From Flavobacterium jejuense (lineage in GTDB: Bacteria; Bacteroidota; Bacteroidia; Flavobacteriales; Flavobacteriaceae): DNA of 64,000 nt. The stretch spans positions 62,001 through 126,000 of the forward strand of contig NZ_VEVQ02000002.1 in the NCBI RefSeq assembly GCF_006491595.2. The letters run 5' to 3'. The position numbers were made by a program, and so were the translations under genes. Positions within the stretch are counted from its first letter, which is position 1. Each line of letters opens with the position of its first letter. A model generated the notes under the pieces. That model was not told where the DNA came from. It did no database searches and was given only the letters and a program-made list of their open reading frames with translations. Positions 28,069 to 36,506 of the stretch are shown here, in pieces.

Positions 28069-28533
28069 TTAAAAGGTTATATTCAAACCTATTCCATTGG
28101 TATTTGTAATCACTTTCATATCAAAATTATATCCTAATGTAGGAGTGTTCCCTTTTACACTTTCATTATATAATTCAATACTTTTATTACGCATTCTAGT
28201 TCTTCCAGAAAGTATCGGAATAGAAACTGCTACTAGACCAGCACCTACATAAGTAAAACCAGAAGGATAATCGGCATCAGAAACTAAGCCTTTCACTATA
28301 TCTCCAACAATTAAACCAATTCCACCTCCTAATAAAAGACCTCCAACCGATTCTTTAGTTCGCGATTTTTTATATAAGTTTAATGCTGCTGGATTGGCTG
28401 CTAATGTTTTTGTGATTTCATGTTTATATACTAAATTATCATCGATATAAAATTTATTGTCTCTAACTTCAATTTGTTGCGAAAAAACGAAACTAGTAAT
28501 CAATAAAGTAAGTAGTATAACTATTTTTTTCAT
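28069..28533 (-). CDS. Hypothetical exported protein with glycine-rich hydrophobic segment
   Basis: 154 residues with a signal peptide (MKKIVILLTLLITSFVFSQ). Residues about 62-110 are Gly-rich and hydrophobic (GGLLLGGGIGLIVGDIVKGL, then YVGAGLVAVSIPIL), compatible with two membrane hairpins of glycine-zipper type. The end (GIGLNITF) looks like a terminal beta strand. No family assigned. It starts 12 bases after murQ stops. Confidence 0.6.
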   Translation of the reverse strand: MKKIVILLTLLITSFVFSQQIEVRDNKFYIDDNLVYKHEITKTLAANPAALNLYKKSRTKESVGGLLLGGGIGLIVGDIVKGLVSDADYPSGFTYVGAGLVAVSIPILSGRTRMRNKSIELYNESVKGNTPTLGYNFDMKVITNTNGIGLNITF

Positions 28534-28545
28534 TCGTTTGTTTAT

Positions 28546-29358
28546 TTAGGGTTTATAATTGGTAACAGCATTTCTAACACTGCCATATTGTAGTAACAAT
28601 TTTTTTGCCAGTTCATAATCAACTGTAATCTCATCCATTATCATTTTTGTGCCTCGATCGACTAATTTTTCATTGCTCAATTGCATATCGACCATTTTAT
28701 TGCCTTTTACTTTACCCAATTGAATCATCGTTGCTGTCGAAATCATGTTTAATACCAATTTTTGAGCGGTTCCTGCTTTCATACGACTACTTCCAGTAAC
28801 AAATTCAGGGCCAACGACAACTTCTATTGGGAATTTTGAAGTCAATGCTAGCGGACTTCCAGCATTACAAGTAATACAGCCAGTACTAATTCCATTCTCA
28901 TTGCATTTTTCTAGGCCTTTAATTACATAAGGAGTGGTTCCGGAAGCAGCAATTCCTACAACTACATCATTTTGATTGATATTCCATTCTTTTAGGTCTA
29001 ACCAAGCTTGAGTAGTACTGTCTTCTGCATTTTCTACCGCTTTTCTAATGGCTAAATCTCCTCCAGCAATAATTCCAATGACCAAATCAAAGGGAACTCC
29101 AAATGTGGGTGGACATTCAGATGCATCCACAATACCTAATCTTCCAGAAGTTCCTGCTCCAATATAGAAAAGTCGTCCGCCTTGTTTCATTTTAGTAACA
29201 ATTTCAGAAACTAAAACTTCAATTTGTGGCATCGCTTTTTCAACCGCTAATGGCACAGTTTGGTCTTCTTTATTAATATTGGTCAACAAATCCTGTATCG
29301 ACATTTGTTCTAAATGTTCGTATTTGGAAGATTGTTCTGTCGTTTTTGTAAAGCTCAT
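28546..29358 (-). CDS. murQ: N-acetylmuramic acid 6-phosphate etherase
   Basis: 270 residues, slightly shorter than the ~300 of E. coli MurQ but complete across the SIS sugar-isomerase domain. Signature GAGTSGRLGIVDASECPPTFG (about residues 67-87) and TGSSRMKAGTAQKLVLNMIST (second MurQ signature). It cleaves the D-lactyl ether of MurNAc-6-phosphate to give GlcNAc-6-phosphate, recycling peptidoglycan sugars. No murK, murP or anmK gene is adjacent. It heads the minus-strand run of small genes. Confidence 0.95.
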   Translation of the reverse strand: MSFTKTTEQSSKYEHLEQMSIQDLLTNINKEDQTVPLAVEKAMPQIEVLVSEIVTKMKQGGRLFYIGAGTSGRLGIVDASECPPTFGVPFDLVIGIIAGGDLAIRKAVENAEDSTTQAWLDLKEWNINQNDVVVGIAASGTTPYVIKGLEKCNENGISTGCITCNAGSPLALTSKFPIEVVVGPEFVTGSSRMKAGTAQKLVLNMISTATMIQLGKVKGNKMVDMQLSNEKLVDRGTKMIMDEITVDYELAKKLLLQYGSVRNAVTNYKP

Positions 29359-29432
29359 TATTAGATATTGAAAGAAGCTAAAATACGAAGATTTATTTTG
29401 GAATATAGAATTTTAATATTGGAATTTATCCT

Positions 29433-30143
29433 TTAAATAAAATAAGCCAAAATAATTCCCAAAACAATAACTGAAAGCTTTGCTAAATTAAACTTATGAC
29501 CTTCACTACTTTCAAAAATAATAGTAGAAGAAATATGAAATAAGATACCAATCACAATTCCTGAAATTTGGGTGTAATATTCTTGTAAAAAGTGAAGATT
29601 ATCCGCTAAAAAGGTTCCAATTGGAGTCATAAAAGCAAAAATAATCATGAAAAATAAAATGGCTTTTTTGTTTAAATGAGCATTAATAAAGAAAGTAGTT
29701 AAAATAATAGCAATAGGAAAGTGGTGAATGGCAATTCCATAAGCCAAATGATTTTGTTTACTTATTGGCATTCCTTCCAATAATGCATGTAAACACAAAC
29801 TAAAAAATAACAACCATGGAATTTGATTTAGGGTTTGATGACCGTGAACATGACCATGTTCGGCTCCTTTTGAGAAGTATTCTAAGATGATTTGGAATAC
29901 AATTCCAATCATTATAAAAATACCTATAGCACTATTATGATTGTGATGATGGGCATGATTGTGATGTAAGTCGGTTTCGTAGACTTCTGGTAACAAATGC
30001 ATTACTGTTAATGACAATAGGAAAGCTCCACTAAAAGCAAGCAGTAATTTTAAGTTTTTTTTGCTTTTTGGACGTAAAAAAAGAGCAATAAAATAGCCTA
30101 TCAATACAGATAGCAAAGGTAAAATATAGATACTGTAATCCAT
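29433..30143 (-). CDS. ZIP family metal transporter
   Basis: 236 residues, about eight transmembrane helices. The His-rich cytoplasmic loops HHNHAHHHNHN and EHGHVHGH bind metal, and HALLEGMPI (HxxxEG) with HHFPIAIIL are the paired ZIP signature helices. It imports divalent metal, most likely zinc, into the cytoplasm. The start overlaps by one base the stop of the upstream methyltransferase (TAATG), so the two are translationally coupled. Confidence 0.93.
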   Translation of the reverse strand: MDYSIYILPLLSVLIGYFIALFLRPKSKKNLKLLLAFSGAFLLSLTVMHLLPEVYETDLHHNHAHHHNHNSAIGIFIMIGIVFQIILEYFSKGAEHGHVHGHQTLNQIPWLLFFSLCLHALLEGMPISKQNHLAYGIAIHHFPIAIILTTFFINAHLNKKAILFFMIIFAFMTPIGTFLADNLHFLQEYYTQISGIVIGILFHISSTIIFESSEGHKFNLAKLSVIVLGIILAYFI

Positions 30144-30886
30144 TATTTGAATATCATAATTAAACGTTCCGATTCGTTTTTAAAGAATTTTTGTAATTTA
30201 TAGTTACCAAAAATATCTAATAAGTAAATGCCTGCTTCCTCCATCATTTGTTCAAAATCAGTCAAGCGTAAGGCTTGTACTTTTTCTGTAAAATGATAGT
30301 CTTCTCCTTCAGCAGTAAATCGAATTTCCTTATAAATATGGTTTTGCTTTACATATCTTTTTATATGAAAGTCAATGTTTTCAACAGTTTTTACTTCTTC
30401 TGGAACTAAATTAGCAATTACATAATCCACATTCATAAAATCGATACAAGCAAAACCAGTCTCAGTAAGACTATTATGTATGGCTTTTAGTGTGGTTAAA
30501 TTATCTGCATCATTTTCAAAGTACCCAAAACTGGTAAAAAGGTTAAATATGGCATCATATTTTTCCTTGCAAGTATCACGCATGTCGTGCACTTTAAAAT
30601 GCAAAGTTTCATTTGCTGCTTTTGAAGCTTCTGCGATACTGTTTTCTGATAAATCTGCACCAGTAACATTATAACCGAGCGAATTTAAATAAATAGAATG
30701 TCTTCCTTTTCCACAAGCTAAATCTAAAATTTTAGCTTCTTCGGGTAAATTCAAATAACTCGTTAAATTATCCATGAAGTGTTGGGCTTCATTGTAATCT
30801 CTGTCTTTATATAATATGTGGTAAAATGGGCTATCAAACCATGAAGCATACCATTTTTGTGTACTTAAATTTTTATTTTCAGTCAT
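30143..30886 (-). CDS. Class I SAM-dependent methyltransferase
   Basis: 247 residues from the second Met (MTENKNLSTQKW); an in-frame ATG 18 bases upstream is possible. Motif I is ILDLACGKGRHSIYLNSLG (about 56-74), followed by the acidic VTGADLS at the end of strand 2, a typical Rossmann methyltransferase fold. FSSFGYFEND-like and YFENDADNLTTLKAI regions follow. Small-molecule methyltransferases of this sort are common; the substrate is unknown. Coupled to the ZIP gene. Confidence 0.9.
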   Translation of the reverse strand: MTENKNLSTQKWYASWFDSPFYHILYKDRDYNEAQHFMDNLTSYLNLPEEAKILDLACGKGRHSIYLNSLGYNVTGADLSENSIAEASKAANETLHFKVHDMRDTCKEKYDAIFNLFTSFGYFENDADNLTTLKAIHNSLTETGFACIDFMNVDYVIANLVPEEVKTVENIDFHIKRYVKQNHIYKEIRFTAEGEDYHFTEKVQALRLTDFEQMMEEAGIYLLDIFGNYKLQKFFKNESERLIMIFK

Positions 30887-30914
30887 TATTCTTTTGCTCA
30901 CCAAATTAATTTTG

Positions 30915-30922
30915 CAAAATTA
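30915..30922 (-). promoter_or_regulatory. -7 box of the methyltransferase-ZIP operon
   Basis: TAATTTTG on the minus strand, about 28 bases before the methyltransferase start. It is arranged back to back with the promoter of the THUMP methyltransferase gene. Confidence 0.55.
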
Positions 30923-31005
30923 CATATTTTTTTCCTCTCAAAGGGACATATCTGCTTTCATTCTTTTCAAATAGAAGAAATGCTACATTTAGAATAAAAT
31001 TAATG

Positions 31006-31013
31006 TATTTTTG
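31006..31013 (+). promoter_or_regulatory. -7 box of the THUMP methyltransferase gene
   Basis: TATTTTTG matches TAnnTTTG; the -33 region is AT-rich without a clear TTG. The leader is about 90 bases. Confidence 0.5.
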
Positions 31014-31106
31014 CACTTTAAATCTAAATATTTTTTTAGATATTGGTTTTAAAAGTATTTCACACATTTGCAATTGGTTTTTTGCAATTGAAATTGATTT
31101 TTGAAA

Positions 31107-32273
31107 ATGGAAAATTTTAAGATGGTTGCCAAAACCTTATTTGGATTTGAAGAATTATTAGCTAAAGAATTAGTGCAATTAGGAGCTCAAAAAGTGGAGC
31201 AAGGAATTCGAGTAGTGAGTTTTATTGGTGATAAAGGGTTCATGTACAAGGCTAATTTAGCTTTGCGCACAGCTTTAAAAATATTGAAGCCAATAAAGAC
31301 ATTTAAAGCTTATAATGATAAAAGTTTGTATGATGGGATTCAAAAAATAGATTGGTCAGATTATCTTACCGAATATAAAACATTTGTGGTAGAAACGACT
31401 TTGCATTCGGAACACTTTAATCACAGTCAGTTTGTGGCTTTAAAAACGAAAGATGCTATTGTAGATCAATTTAGAGATAAAACAGGAAAACGACCTGATA
31501 TAGATAAAGATTTCCCAGATGTACGTATTCATGTCCATATTGATAGAGATGTAGTAACTGTTTCTTTGGATAGTTCAGGAGAATCTTTGCATAGAAGAGG
31601 GTATAAAACGGCTACAAACATTGCACCAATAAATGAAGTGCTAGCAGCAGGAATGTTGTTGCTTTCTGGTTGGGACGGAACCACTCACTTTATTGATCCT
31701 ATGTGTGGTAGTGGAACAATTCTAGCAGAAGCGGCAATGATTGCTTGTAATATTCCTGCCAATATTAATCGTAAAGAATTTGCTTTTGAAAAATGGCAAG
31801 ATTGGGATAGCGAATTATTCGATAAGGTTTTAGAATCTTTATTAAAGAAAGCGCGCGAGTTTCATTATACTATTACTGGTTATGACAAAGCACCAAGTGC
31901 TGTAGCTAAAGCCAAAGATAATATTAGTAATGCTAATTTAGATGAATATATTTCTATTCGTCAAGCGAATTTCTTTGAAACTGAGAAAATGACAGAAGGA
32001 CCACTGCATATGGTTTTTAATCCACCTTATGGAGAACGTTTGGATATTGAAATGGAACGTTTTTATAGAGAAATAGGTGATACTATGAAACAAAAATATC
32101 CAAATACAAATGCTTGGTTTATTACAGCTAATTTGGAAGCTTTGAAGTTTGTGGGTTTAAAACCAAGTCGAAAAATTAAATTGTTTAATGGAAAATTAGA
32201 GGCGCGCTTTGTGAAATATGAAATGTATGCAGGAAGTAAGCGAACAAAATTTCAAGTTGAAAATCAAGATTAA
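31107..32273 (+). CDS. rlmL: THUMP-domain 23S rRNA (guanine-N2)-methyltransferase, RlmL N-terminal type
   Basis: 388 residues; the ATG was preferred over a TTG two codons upstream. N-terminal ferredoxin-like plus THUMP domain (about 1-155), then the methyltransferase domain with FIDPMCGSGTILAEAAMIA (motif I, about 195-213) and the catalytic FNPPYGERL (NPPY motif, about 307-315). This corresponds to the RlmL half of the E. coli RlmKL fusion, expected to make m2G2445 in 23S rRNA; the RlmK half is absent, as usual outside gammaproteobacteria. A small membrane protein gene follows. Confidence 0.9.
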   Translation: MENFKMVAKTLFGFEELLAKELVQLGAQKVEQGIRVVSFIGDKGFMYKANLALRTALKILKPIKTFKAYNDKSLYDGIQKIDWSDYLTEYKTFVVETTLHSEHFNHSQFVALKTKDAIVDQFRDKTGKRPDIDKDFPDVRIHVHIDRDVVTVSLDSSGESLHRRGYKTATNIAPINEVLAAGMLLLSGWDGTTHFIDPMCGSGTILAEAAMIACNIPANINRKEFAFEKWQDWDSELFDKVLESLLKKAREFHYTITGYDKAPSAVAKAKDNISNANLDEYISIRQANFFETEKMTEGPLHMVFNPPYGERLDIEMERFYREIGDTMKQKYPNTNAWFITANLEALKFVGLKPSRKIKLFNGKLEARFVKYEMYAGSKRTKFQVENQD

Positions 32274-32286
32274 AATATAAAGTATT

Positions 32287-32520
32287 ATGAGTAAAAAAAC
32301 GAAAGCATTTTTATACAACCTTTTTGGTTTTTCCTTTTTTTATATTCCAGCTTATTTGTTGATAATGACCTTTACCACTTTAATAGGTTTTTGGATTGCA
32401 GGACCAGCTTTTATCGTTTCATTAATTCTTTCTCCAAAATTTCAGTATATGAAAACCAATGATGGAGAAAAGATATTTATGAAATGGATATTTAGAAAAG
32501 GAATTAGGGAAATAGAATAG
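32287..32520 (+). CDS. Small two-helix membrane protein
   Basis: 77 residues. Basic start (MSKKTKAF), then two hydrophobic helices (about 9-30 and 33-50) and a charged cytoplasmic tail. No family recognised. It starts 13 bases after rlmL and is followed by a terminator, so it is probably co-transcribed with rlmL. Confidence 0.65.
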   Translation: MSKKTKAFLYNLFGFSFFYIPAYLLIMTFTTLIGFWIAGPAFIVSLILSPKFQYMKTNDGEKIFMKWIFRKGIREIE

Positions 32521-32545
32521 CATTTTATAATTCAGTTATTAAAAT

Positions 32546-32575
32546 AAAAAATCACCAAAAATGGTGATTTTTTTG
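32546..32575 (+). terminator. Rho-independent terminator after the rlmL operon
   Basis: AAAAATCACC, a 6-base loop, then GGTGATTTTTTT. Confidence 0.85.
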
Positions 32576-32625
32576 TTTTAGAAAAAGGTGATTTTTGCTA
32601 GAAATTAATTAATAAATAAAATAAA

Positions 32626-33243
32626 ATGATTTTAAAAAAAATTAAAGCAATTTTACTTTGCTTTTCAATGGTAGTATTGTCGAGTTGTTCTGTTGATGAT
32701 GGAAAAGACGGTTTAAACGGAGTTGGTTTTGATGAGTTAACAAAATTTGGTTCAGTAAAAATGACTTTTTCTGGAACAAGACCAGATGATGTAATTTTTA
32801 CAAACACTTCTGACTTTAAGTTTACTTCTGTAGAAGGTTCGGATTATAATAATAGTAATTCTGTTCAAAGTAATGGAGATGATTTAGCATTTACAGTTTT
32901 AAGATTTTTAAGTTCTCCAGATGATGTTTACCAAGAATCTACTGTGTCTTTTAGATTGAACGTTACCGATGCAGGATTAGAAACCCAGTCTTTAGCTTTA
33001 AATTCATTTCGAATCGAAAATTTTGCTGTAATAGGTGATGATTTAAAATATTTTGTACTTTCTGATAGTTATAATACAACCAGTACAAGTGCTAATTTCC
33101 AAATTTTAAATTATAGTTTTAATGATGAAACAAATAAATTAGAATTTACATTCTCATTTGATGTTCCAGCATCAGATAATGATTCTGGTAATGATATGAC
33201 TGTGAAGGGCGAGGTTAGTGTTGTCGTTCTAGAAGAAATATAA
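32626..33243 (+). CDS. Hypothetical lipoprotein
   Basis: 205 residues; lipobox VVLSSC (Cys about 21) after MILKKIKAILLCFSM, then SVDDGKDGLNGVG, an Asp/Gly-rich linker common behind Bacteroidota lipid anchors. The mature domain is beta-rich, Ser/Asp/Asn-rich and without Cys. No family assigned. Terminators on both sides make it a single-gene unit. Probably surface or periplasmic. Confidence 0.65.
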   Translation: MILKKIKAILLCFSMVVLSSCSVDDGKDGLNGVGFDELTKFGSVKMTFSGTRPDDVIFTNTSDFKFTSVEGSDYNNSNSVQSNGDDLAFTVLRFLSSPDDVYQESTVSFRLNVTDAGLETQSLALNSFRIENFAVIGDDLKYFVLSDSYNTTSTSANFQILNYSFNDETNKLEFTFSFDVPASDNDSGNDMTVKGEVSVVVLEEI

Positions 33244-33260
33244 TACAGATACAGATATAA

Positions 33261-33296
33261 AAAAAAGACCTCTTACTTAAAAAGAGGTCTTTTTTT
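33261..33296. terminator. Bidirectional terminator
   Basis: A-rich stem AAAAAAGACCTCTT pairing with AAGAGGTCTTTTTT across a 7-base loop, between a + strand lipoprotein gene and the convergent GNAT gene, whose stop codon touches it. Confidence 0.9.
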
Positions 33297-33577
33297 TATA
33301 TCTTAATTCCAGGAGGAAGCATTTCTTGGTATCTTCTGTTCTTTCTAAAAAACTTGATTAACTTTAAATGAGTTGGAACAACTTTTAATTTTCGTTCTTC
33401 AGCAATTGCTAAAACATTTTTGATGAACTCTTCATGCAATTCTTCATCTGAATTTTCGTTTTCGCAAAATTTAGTTAAAAAGATTTTACGTTCTTGTAAC
33501 GAGTATTCGATAGATACCAATCCTGTGTCAGTACTAATTTCAAATTGTCTTAATAACTCATTGTCTTTAATTTCCAT
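33296..33577 (-). CDS. YjdJ-type GNAT-like N-acetyltransferase
   Basis: 93 residues, the usual size of the short Yjdj-type GCN5-related family (GNAT_like). Blocks include ISTDTGLVSIEYSLQERKIFL and LAIAEERKLKVVPTHLKLIKFFRKN, the latter covering the acetyl-CoA binding helix and the last strand. The substrate is unknown; homologues are cytoplasmic single-domain proteins. Confidence 0.85.
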   Translation of the reverse strand: MEIKDNELLRQFEISTDTGLVSIEYSLQERKIFLTKFCENENSDEELHEEFIKNVLAIAEERKLKVVPTHLKLIKFFRKNRRYQEMLPPGIKI

Positions 33578-33780
33578 CGGTTAATGCTTTTAGTTTTAAT
33601 TTTAACAATCAATAAAAATATATTGATTGGGTATAAGTATACAATGCAAAGTTAACGATTTGACAATCAATTTCAAATAAATTTAACTTTTATGATTTTT
33701 TATTCTTAAAAGTTAAATAGTTGTCGAATAATAAAAGAAATATAGTACTTTTACTAGGATTAAAGTTAACCACTGTTACA

Positions 33781-34437
33781 ATGTCTAGAATACCTGTTTA
33801 CTTCATGCCTGGTTTGGCAGCAAGTCCTATCATATTTGAAAATATAAAATTACCCGAAGACGAATTTGAAATGTATTTCTTAGAATGGTTTGTTCCAAAA
33901 TCAAAGGAAACTTTAGAAGAATATGCGTTAAGAATGACTAAAGAGATTAAGCACGAAAATCCAGTTTTAATTGGAGTGTCTTTTGGAGGTATTTTAGTCC
34001 AAGAAATGTCAAAATGTATAAGTACAAGGAAGACTATTATTATCTCTAGTGTAAAAACAAATAAAGAGATGCCAAGTCGAATGAAGATTGCAAAAAAAAC
34101 TTTGGCTTATAAATTGATACCAACTAGTTTGTTAGCCAATGTAGAAACTTTAGTCAAATACGCTTTTGGAGAAAATATTATATCCAGTAGATTGAAGTTA
34201 TATGAAAAATATTTGAGTGTTAGAGATAAAAAATATTTGGATTGGGCGATAGAAAGTGTAATTTTATGGTCTAGAGACCAAGTTGATGAAAAAATAATAC
34301 ATATTCATGGTGATGCTGATGAAGTTTTTCCAATACAAAATATAAAAAATGCTATTGTTGTAAAAGGCGGAACACACATCATGATTATTAATAAATACAA
34401 GTGGCTTAACGAAAATTTGCCAAAAATGATTTACTAA
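33781..34437 (+). CDS. Alpha/beta hydrolase
   Basis: 218 residues from the ATG chosen here; an upstream in-frame TTG (33721) would add 20 unrelated residues. The oxyanion region is YFMPGLAASP; the nucleophile elbow is LIGVSFGGILV (Ser of GxSxG about residue 70); the acid is in HGDADEVFP and the catalytic His in GGTHIMII. No signal peptide. A small esterase or acyl hydrolase is likely. It is followed after 18 bases by the lytic transglycosylase gene, probably in one transcript. Confidence 0.9.
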   Translation: MSRIPVYFMPGLAASPIIFENIKLPEDEFEMYFLEWFVPKSKETLEEYALRMTKEIKHENPVLIGVSFGGILVQEMSKCISTRKTIIISSVKTNKEMPSRMKIAKKTLAYKLIPTSLLANVETLVKYAFGENIISSRLKLYEKYLSVRDKKYLDWAIESVILWSRDQVDEKIIHIHGDADEVFPIQNIKNAIVVKGGTHIMIINKYKWLNENLPKMIY

Positions 34438-34455
34438 ACCGAAAAGAAATTAATT

Positions 34456-35346
34456 ATGAAGAAGGATGTTATTAAAAGAATCGTATTAATTTGTGCTGTA
34501 ATCTCAATCAGTGCTTTGTTTATTTATGCTACAAAAACTAATGTTGTACAAATAGCACACGTAGATTATCCTACACAAATGAATTTTGCTCAAGAAGAAG
34601 TACCTACCTTTATGGCGGATGTGGAAGAGCGTTTGGATAGAGAAATGGTTACTAATATGAATTACCATACCAATACTACATTAGTGATTAAAAGAGCGAA
34701 TAAAGTATTTCCTGTAATTGAACCTATTTTAGCTAAAAATGGAATTCCTGATGATTTTAAATACTTAGCAGTTATCGAAAGTAGTTTAGTGAATGCAGTT
34801 TCACCAGCAGGAGCTAGAGGTGTTTGGCAATTTATGCCTACAACAGCTAAAGAAAAAGGGATGGAAGTAAATGATTATGTAGATGAACGTTATGATCTAG
34901 AAAAAGCAACAGAAGCAGCTTGTGCTTATTTGAAAGAAGCTTATTTAAAATTTGGAAATTGGACCTTAGCCGCTGCTTCCTATAATGGAGGAATGGCTGG
35001 TGTACAACGTCAATTAGAATCTCAAAAAGTAAACAGTTATTATGATGTTCTATTAACAGAAGAAACGGCTCGTTATGTATACCGTATTTTGGCTTTAAAA
35101 GAAATCATGAAAAATCCTCAAAAATACGGTTTCGAAATACCAGCTCATGCTTTGTATTCTGAAATTCCTGTTAAGAAAATAGAGGTTGATTCAACCGTTA
35201 CTGATTTAGCTGATTTTGCCATTTCTCAAGGAATTAATTATAAGATTTTAAAAATTCACAATCCTTGGTTGAGAGATAAATCATTGCCAAACAAATCAAA
35301 AAAGAAATATCAGATTGCTATACCTACATCAGGATATTCAAAGTAA
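34456..35346 (+). CDS. Lytic transglycosylase (SLT, MltD-like)
   Basis: 296 residues. N-terminal membrane anchor or signal (about 7-25), then an SLT domain: FKYLAVIESSLVNAVSPAGARGVWQFMP (catalytic Glu of VIESSL, about residue 112), NDYVDERYDLEKATEAACAYL and LAAASYNGG. It cleaves the MurNAc-GlcNAc bond of peptidoglycan in the periplasm with formation of 1,6-anhydroMurNAc. A short C-terminal region (PVKKIEVDSTVTDLADFAISQG...) is a rudimentary LysM-like segment seen in flavobacterial MltD relatives. Confidence 0.93.
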   Translation: MKKDVIKRIVLICAVISISALFIYATKTNVVQIAHVDYPTQMNFAQEEVPTFMADVEERLDREMVTNMNYHTNTTLVIKRANKVFPVIEPILAKNGIPDDFKYLAVIESSLVNAVSPAGARGVWQFMPTTAKEKGMEVNDYVDERYDLEKATEAACAYLKEAYLKFGNWTLAAASYNGGMAGVQRQLESQKVNSYYDVLLTEETARYVYRILALKEIMKNPQKYGFEIPAHALYSEIPVKKIEVDSTVTDLADFAISQGINYKILKIHNPWLRDKSLPNKSKKKYQIAIPTSGYSK

Positions 35347-35368
35347 TACTATAAATTTATAAACACAA

Positions 35369-35398
35369 AAAAAGCACTCATCGAGTGCTTTTTGTTTT
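35369..35398. terminator. Bidirectional terminator
   Basis: AAAGCACTC / GAGTGCTTT stem with a short loop, A run before and T run after, between convergent genes. Confidence 0.88.
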
Positions 35399-35416
35399 TA
35401 TTATAGTGAAGAACAA

Positions 35417-35932
35417 TTAGATTTTCTTCATTTGATCTTTCATCATTTTAATTTGATCTTTCAACATACCGTGTTTGTCTAATTTTTTAGCTTCCGTTAG
35501 TAAGTTGTTTGCTTCCATTTTACGTCTTTTCGTCATGGCAATTCCGGCCAATTGTAATTTAGCTAAAGCCAAATCTTGATCCATTGACAATCCTAATTGA
35601 ATGGCTTTCTTAAAAAACTTTTCAGCAAGTGTTAGATTAGTTTGCGAAACCATAATTCCGTTTAAATAGTTGTAATATCCTTGTTGTTTTTGAATTAAAG
35701 CACTCTCTGGATTTTTAATTTTGTCTAACCATTTTTTAGCTCCATCCATATCTTGCTTTCTCAATTTTAAAAAAGCCAATAAAATCATTTCATTTTTAAA
35801 ATATAAAAAGATAAAAATAGTTGATAATAAAATAAGGAAAATTCCATTCCCTATATTACTTTCTATAAATTGATAGATTCCAAAAGCGATGATTAAACCA
35901 GCTAGAACTAATTTGATATTTTTATTGAACAT
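35417..35932 (-). CDS. Membrane protein with TPR-like cytoplasmic helices
   Basis: 171 residues. Two N-terminal transmembrane helices (about 7-25 and 28-47), then helical pairs typical of tetratricopeptide-like folds: AFLKLRKQDMDGAKKWLDKI, YYNYLNGIMVSQTNLTLAEKFFKKAIQLG, AKLQLAGIAMTKRRKMEANNLL. It ends in a Lys/Met-rich tail. No specific function assigned. Promoter -7 TACCTTTG lies immediately upstream, divergent from rpmH. Confidence 0.75.
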   Translation of the reverse strand: MFNKNIKLVLAGLIIAFGIYQFIESNIGNGIFLILLSTIFIFLYFKNEMILLAFLKLRKQDMDGAKKWLDKIKNPESALIQKQQGYYNYLNGIMVSQTNLTLAEKFFKKAIQLGLSMDQDLALAKLQLAGIAMTKRRKMEANNLLTEAKKLDKHGMLKDQIKMMKDQMKKI

Positions 35933-35951
35933 AATTATTTTTTTAGTGTTG

Positions 35952-35959
35952 CAAAGGTA
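35952..35959 (-). promoter_or_regulatory. -7 box of the TPR-like membrane protein gene
   Basis: TACCTTTG on the minus strand, about 20 bases before the start codon; the leader must be very short. Confidence 0.6.
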
Positions 35960-35993
35960 ATAAAATCAATTAAAAATATTTTTAAAAAAGTAC

Positions 35994-36023
35994 TTGCGAA
36001 TGAAAAAAGTCTTTGTATATTTG
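35994..36023 (+). promoter_or_regulatory. rpmH promoter
   Basis: TTG (35994-35996), 19-base spacer, TATATTTG (36016-36023): a textbook Bacteroidota promoter in front of a highly expressed ribosomal protein gene. Confidence 0.85.
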
Positions 36024-36095
36024 CACTCGGTTTTACAGGAAGGTAAGCCAAGTGATAAAAATTCGATTTATTTATAGATTTTAAAAATAAAAGTA

Positions 36096-36257
36096 ATGAG
36101 CAAAAGAACATTTCAACCATCGAAAAGAAAAAGAAGAAACAAACACGGATTCATGGACAGAATGTCTTCTCCTAATGGAAGAAAAGTTCTAGCTAGAAGA
36201 AGAGCTAAAGGTAGACATAAATTAACTGTTTCTAGCGAACCAAGACATAAAAAATAA
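36096..36257 (+). CDS. rpmH: 50S ribosomal protein L34
   Basis: 53 residues, highly basic: it begins [19 protein letters not shown], and [18 protein letters not shown] follows, which is the L34 signature. The last residues (SSEPRHKK) are the normal flavobacterial extension. L34 is a structural protein of the large ribosomal subunit. It is monocistronic, with a strong promoter and terminator; rnpA and dnaA are not adjacent. Confidence 0.98.
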   Translation: MSKRTFQPSKRKRRNKHGFMDRMSSPNGRKVLARRRAKGRHKLTVSSEPRHKK

Positions 36258-36280
36258 TGATTAGTTTCTAATCAATATTA

Positions 36281-36315
36281 AGCCGTTACTTTTATTAGTA
36301 GCGGCTTTTTTTTAA
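36281..36315 (+). terminator. rpmH terminator
   Basis: AGCCGTTACT pairs with AGTAGCGGCT (one G-U pair), followed by a T run. Confidence 0.88.
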
Positions 36316-36343
36316 ACTTGTTTATAAAATTTAATAAGTTTTT

Positions 36344-36457
36344 GGAGCTATTTCCTGCTGTTCGTTGCAATCTTTATTATTTTTATACCACTATAGCAAT
36401 AAGTTAGCGTGCACGTTATAAAAATAAAAAAGGATTTCCACTGCCATCAGGGCTAGG
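36344..36457 (+). repeat. Flavobacterial intergenic structured repeat, copy 2
   Basis: GGAGCTATTTCCTGCTGTTC at the left end and AAAAAAGGATTTCCACTGCC followed by ATCAGGGCTAGG at the right end, with an AT-rich middle that can fold back. It matches the layout of the minus-strand copy at 25.1 kb. It fills most of the gap in front of carB, so it will be in or next to the carB leader. Confidence 0.65.
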
Positions 36458-36506
36458 TTTAAACAATAAAAACAACCATACATAACTACACAACAATAAC
36501 TACAAA

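Noticed and set aside
31086..31106. A 21-base sequence (AATTGAAATTGATTTTTGAA and one more A) shared with the region near 26540
   Set aside because: It is low-complexity A/T-rich sequence; two copies are not enough to call an element.
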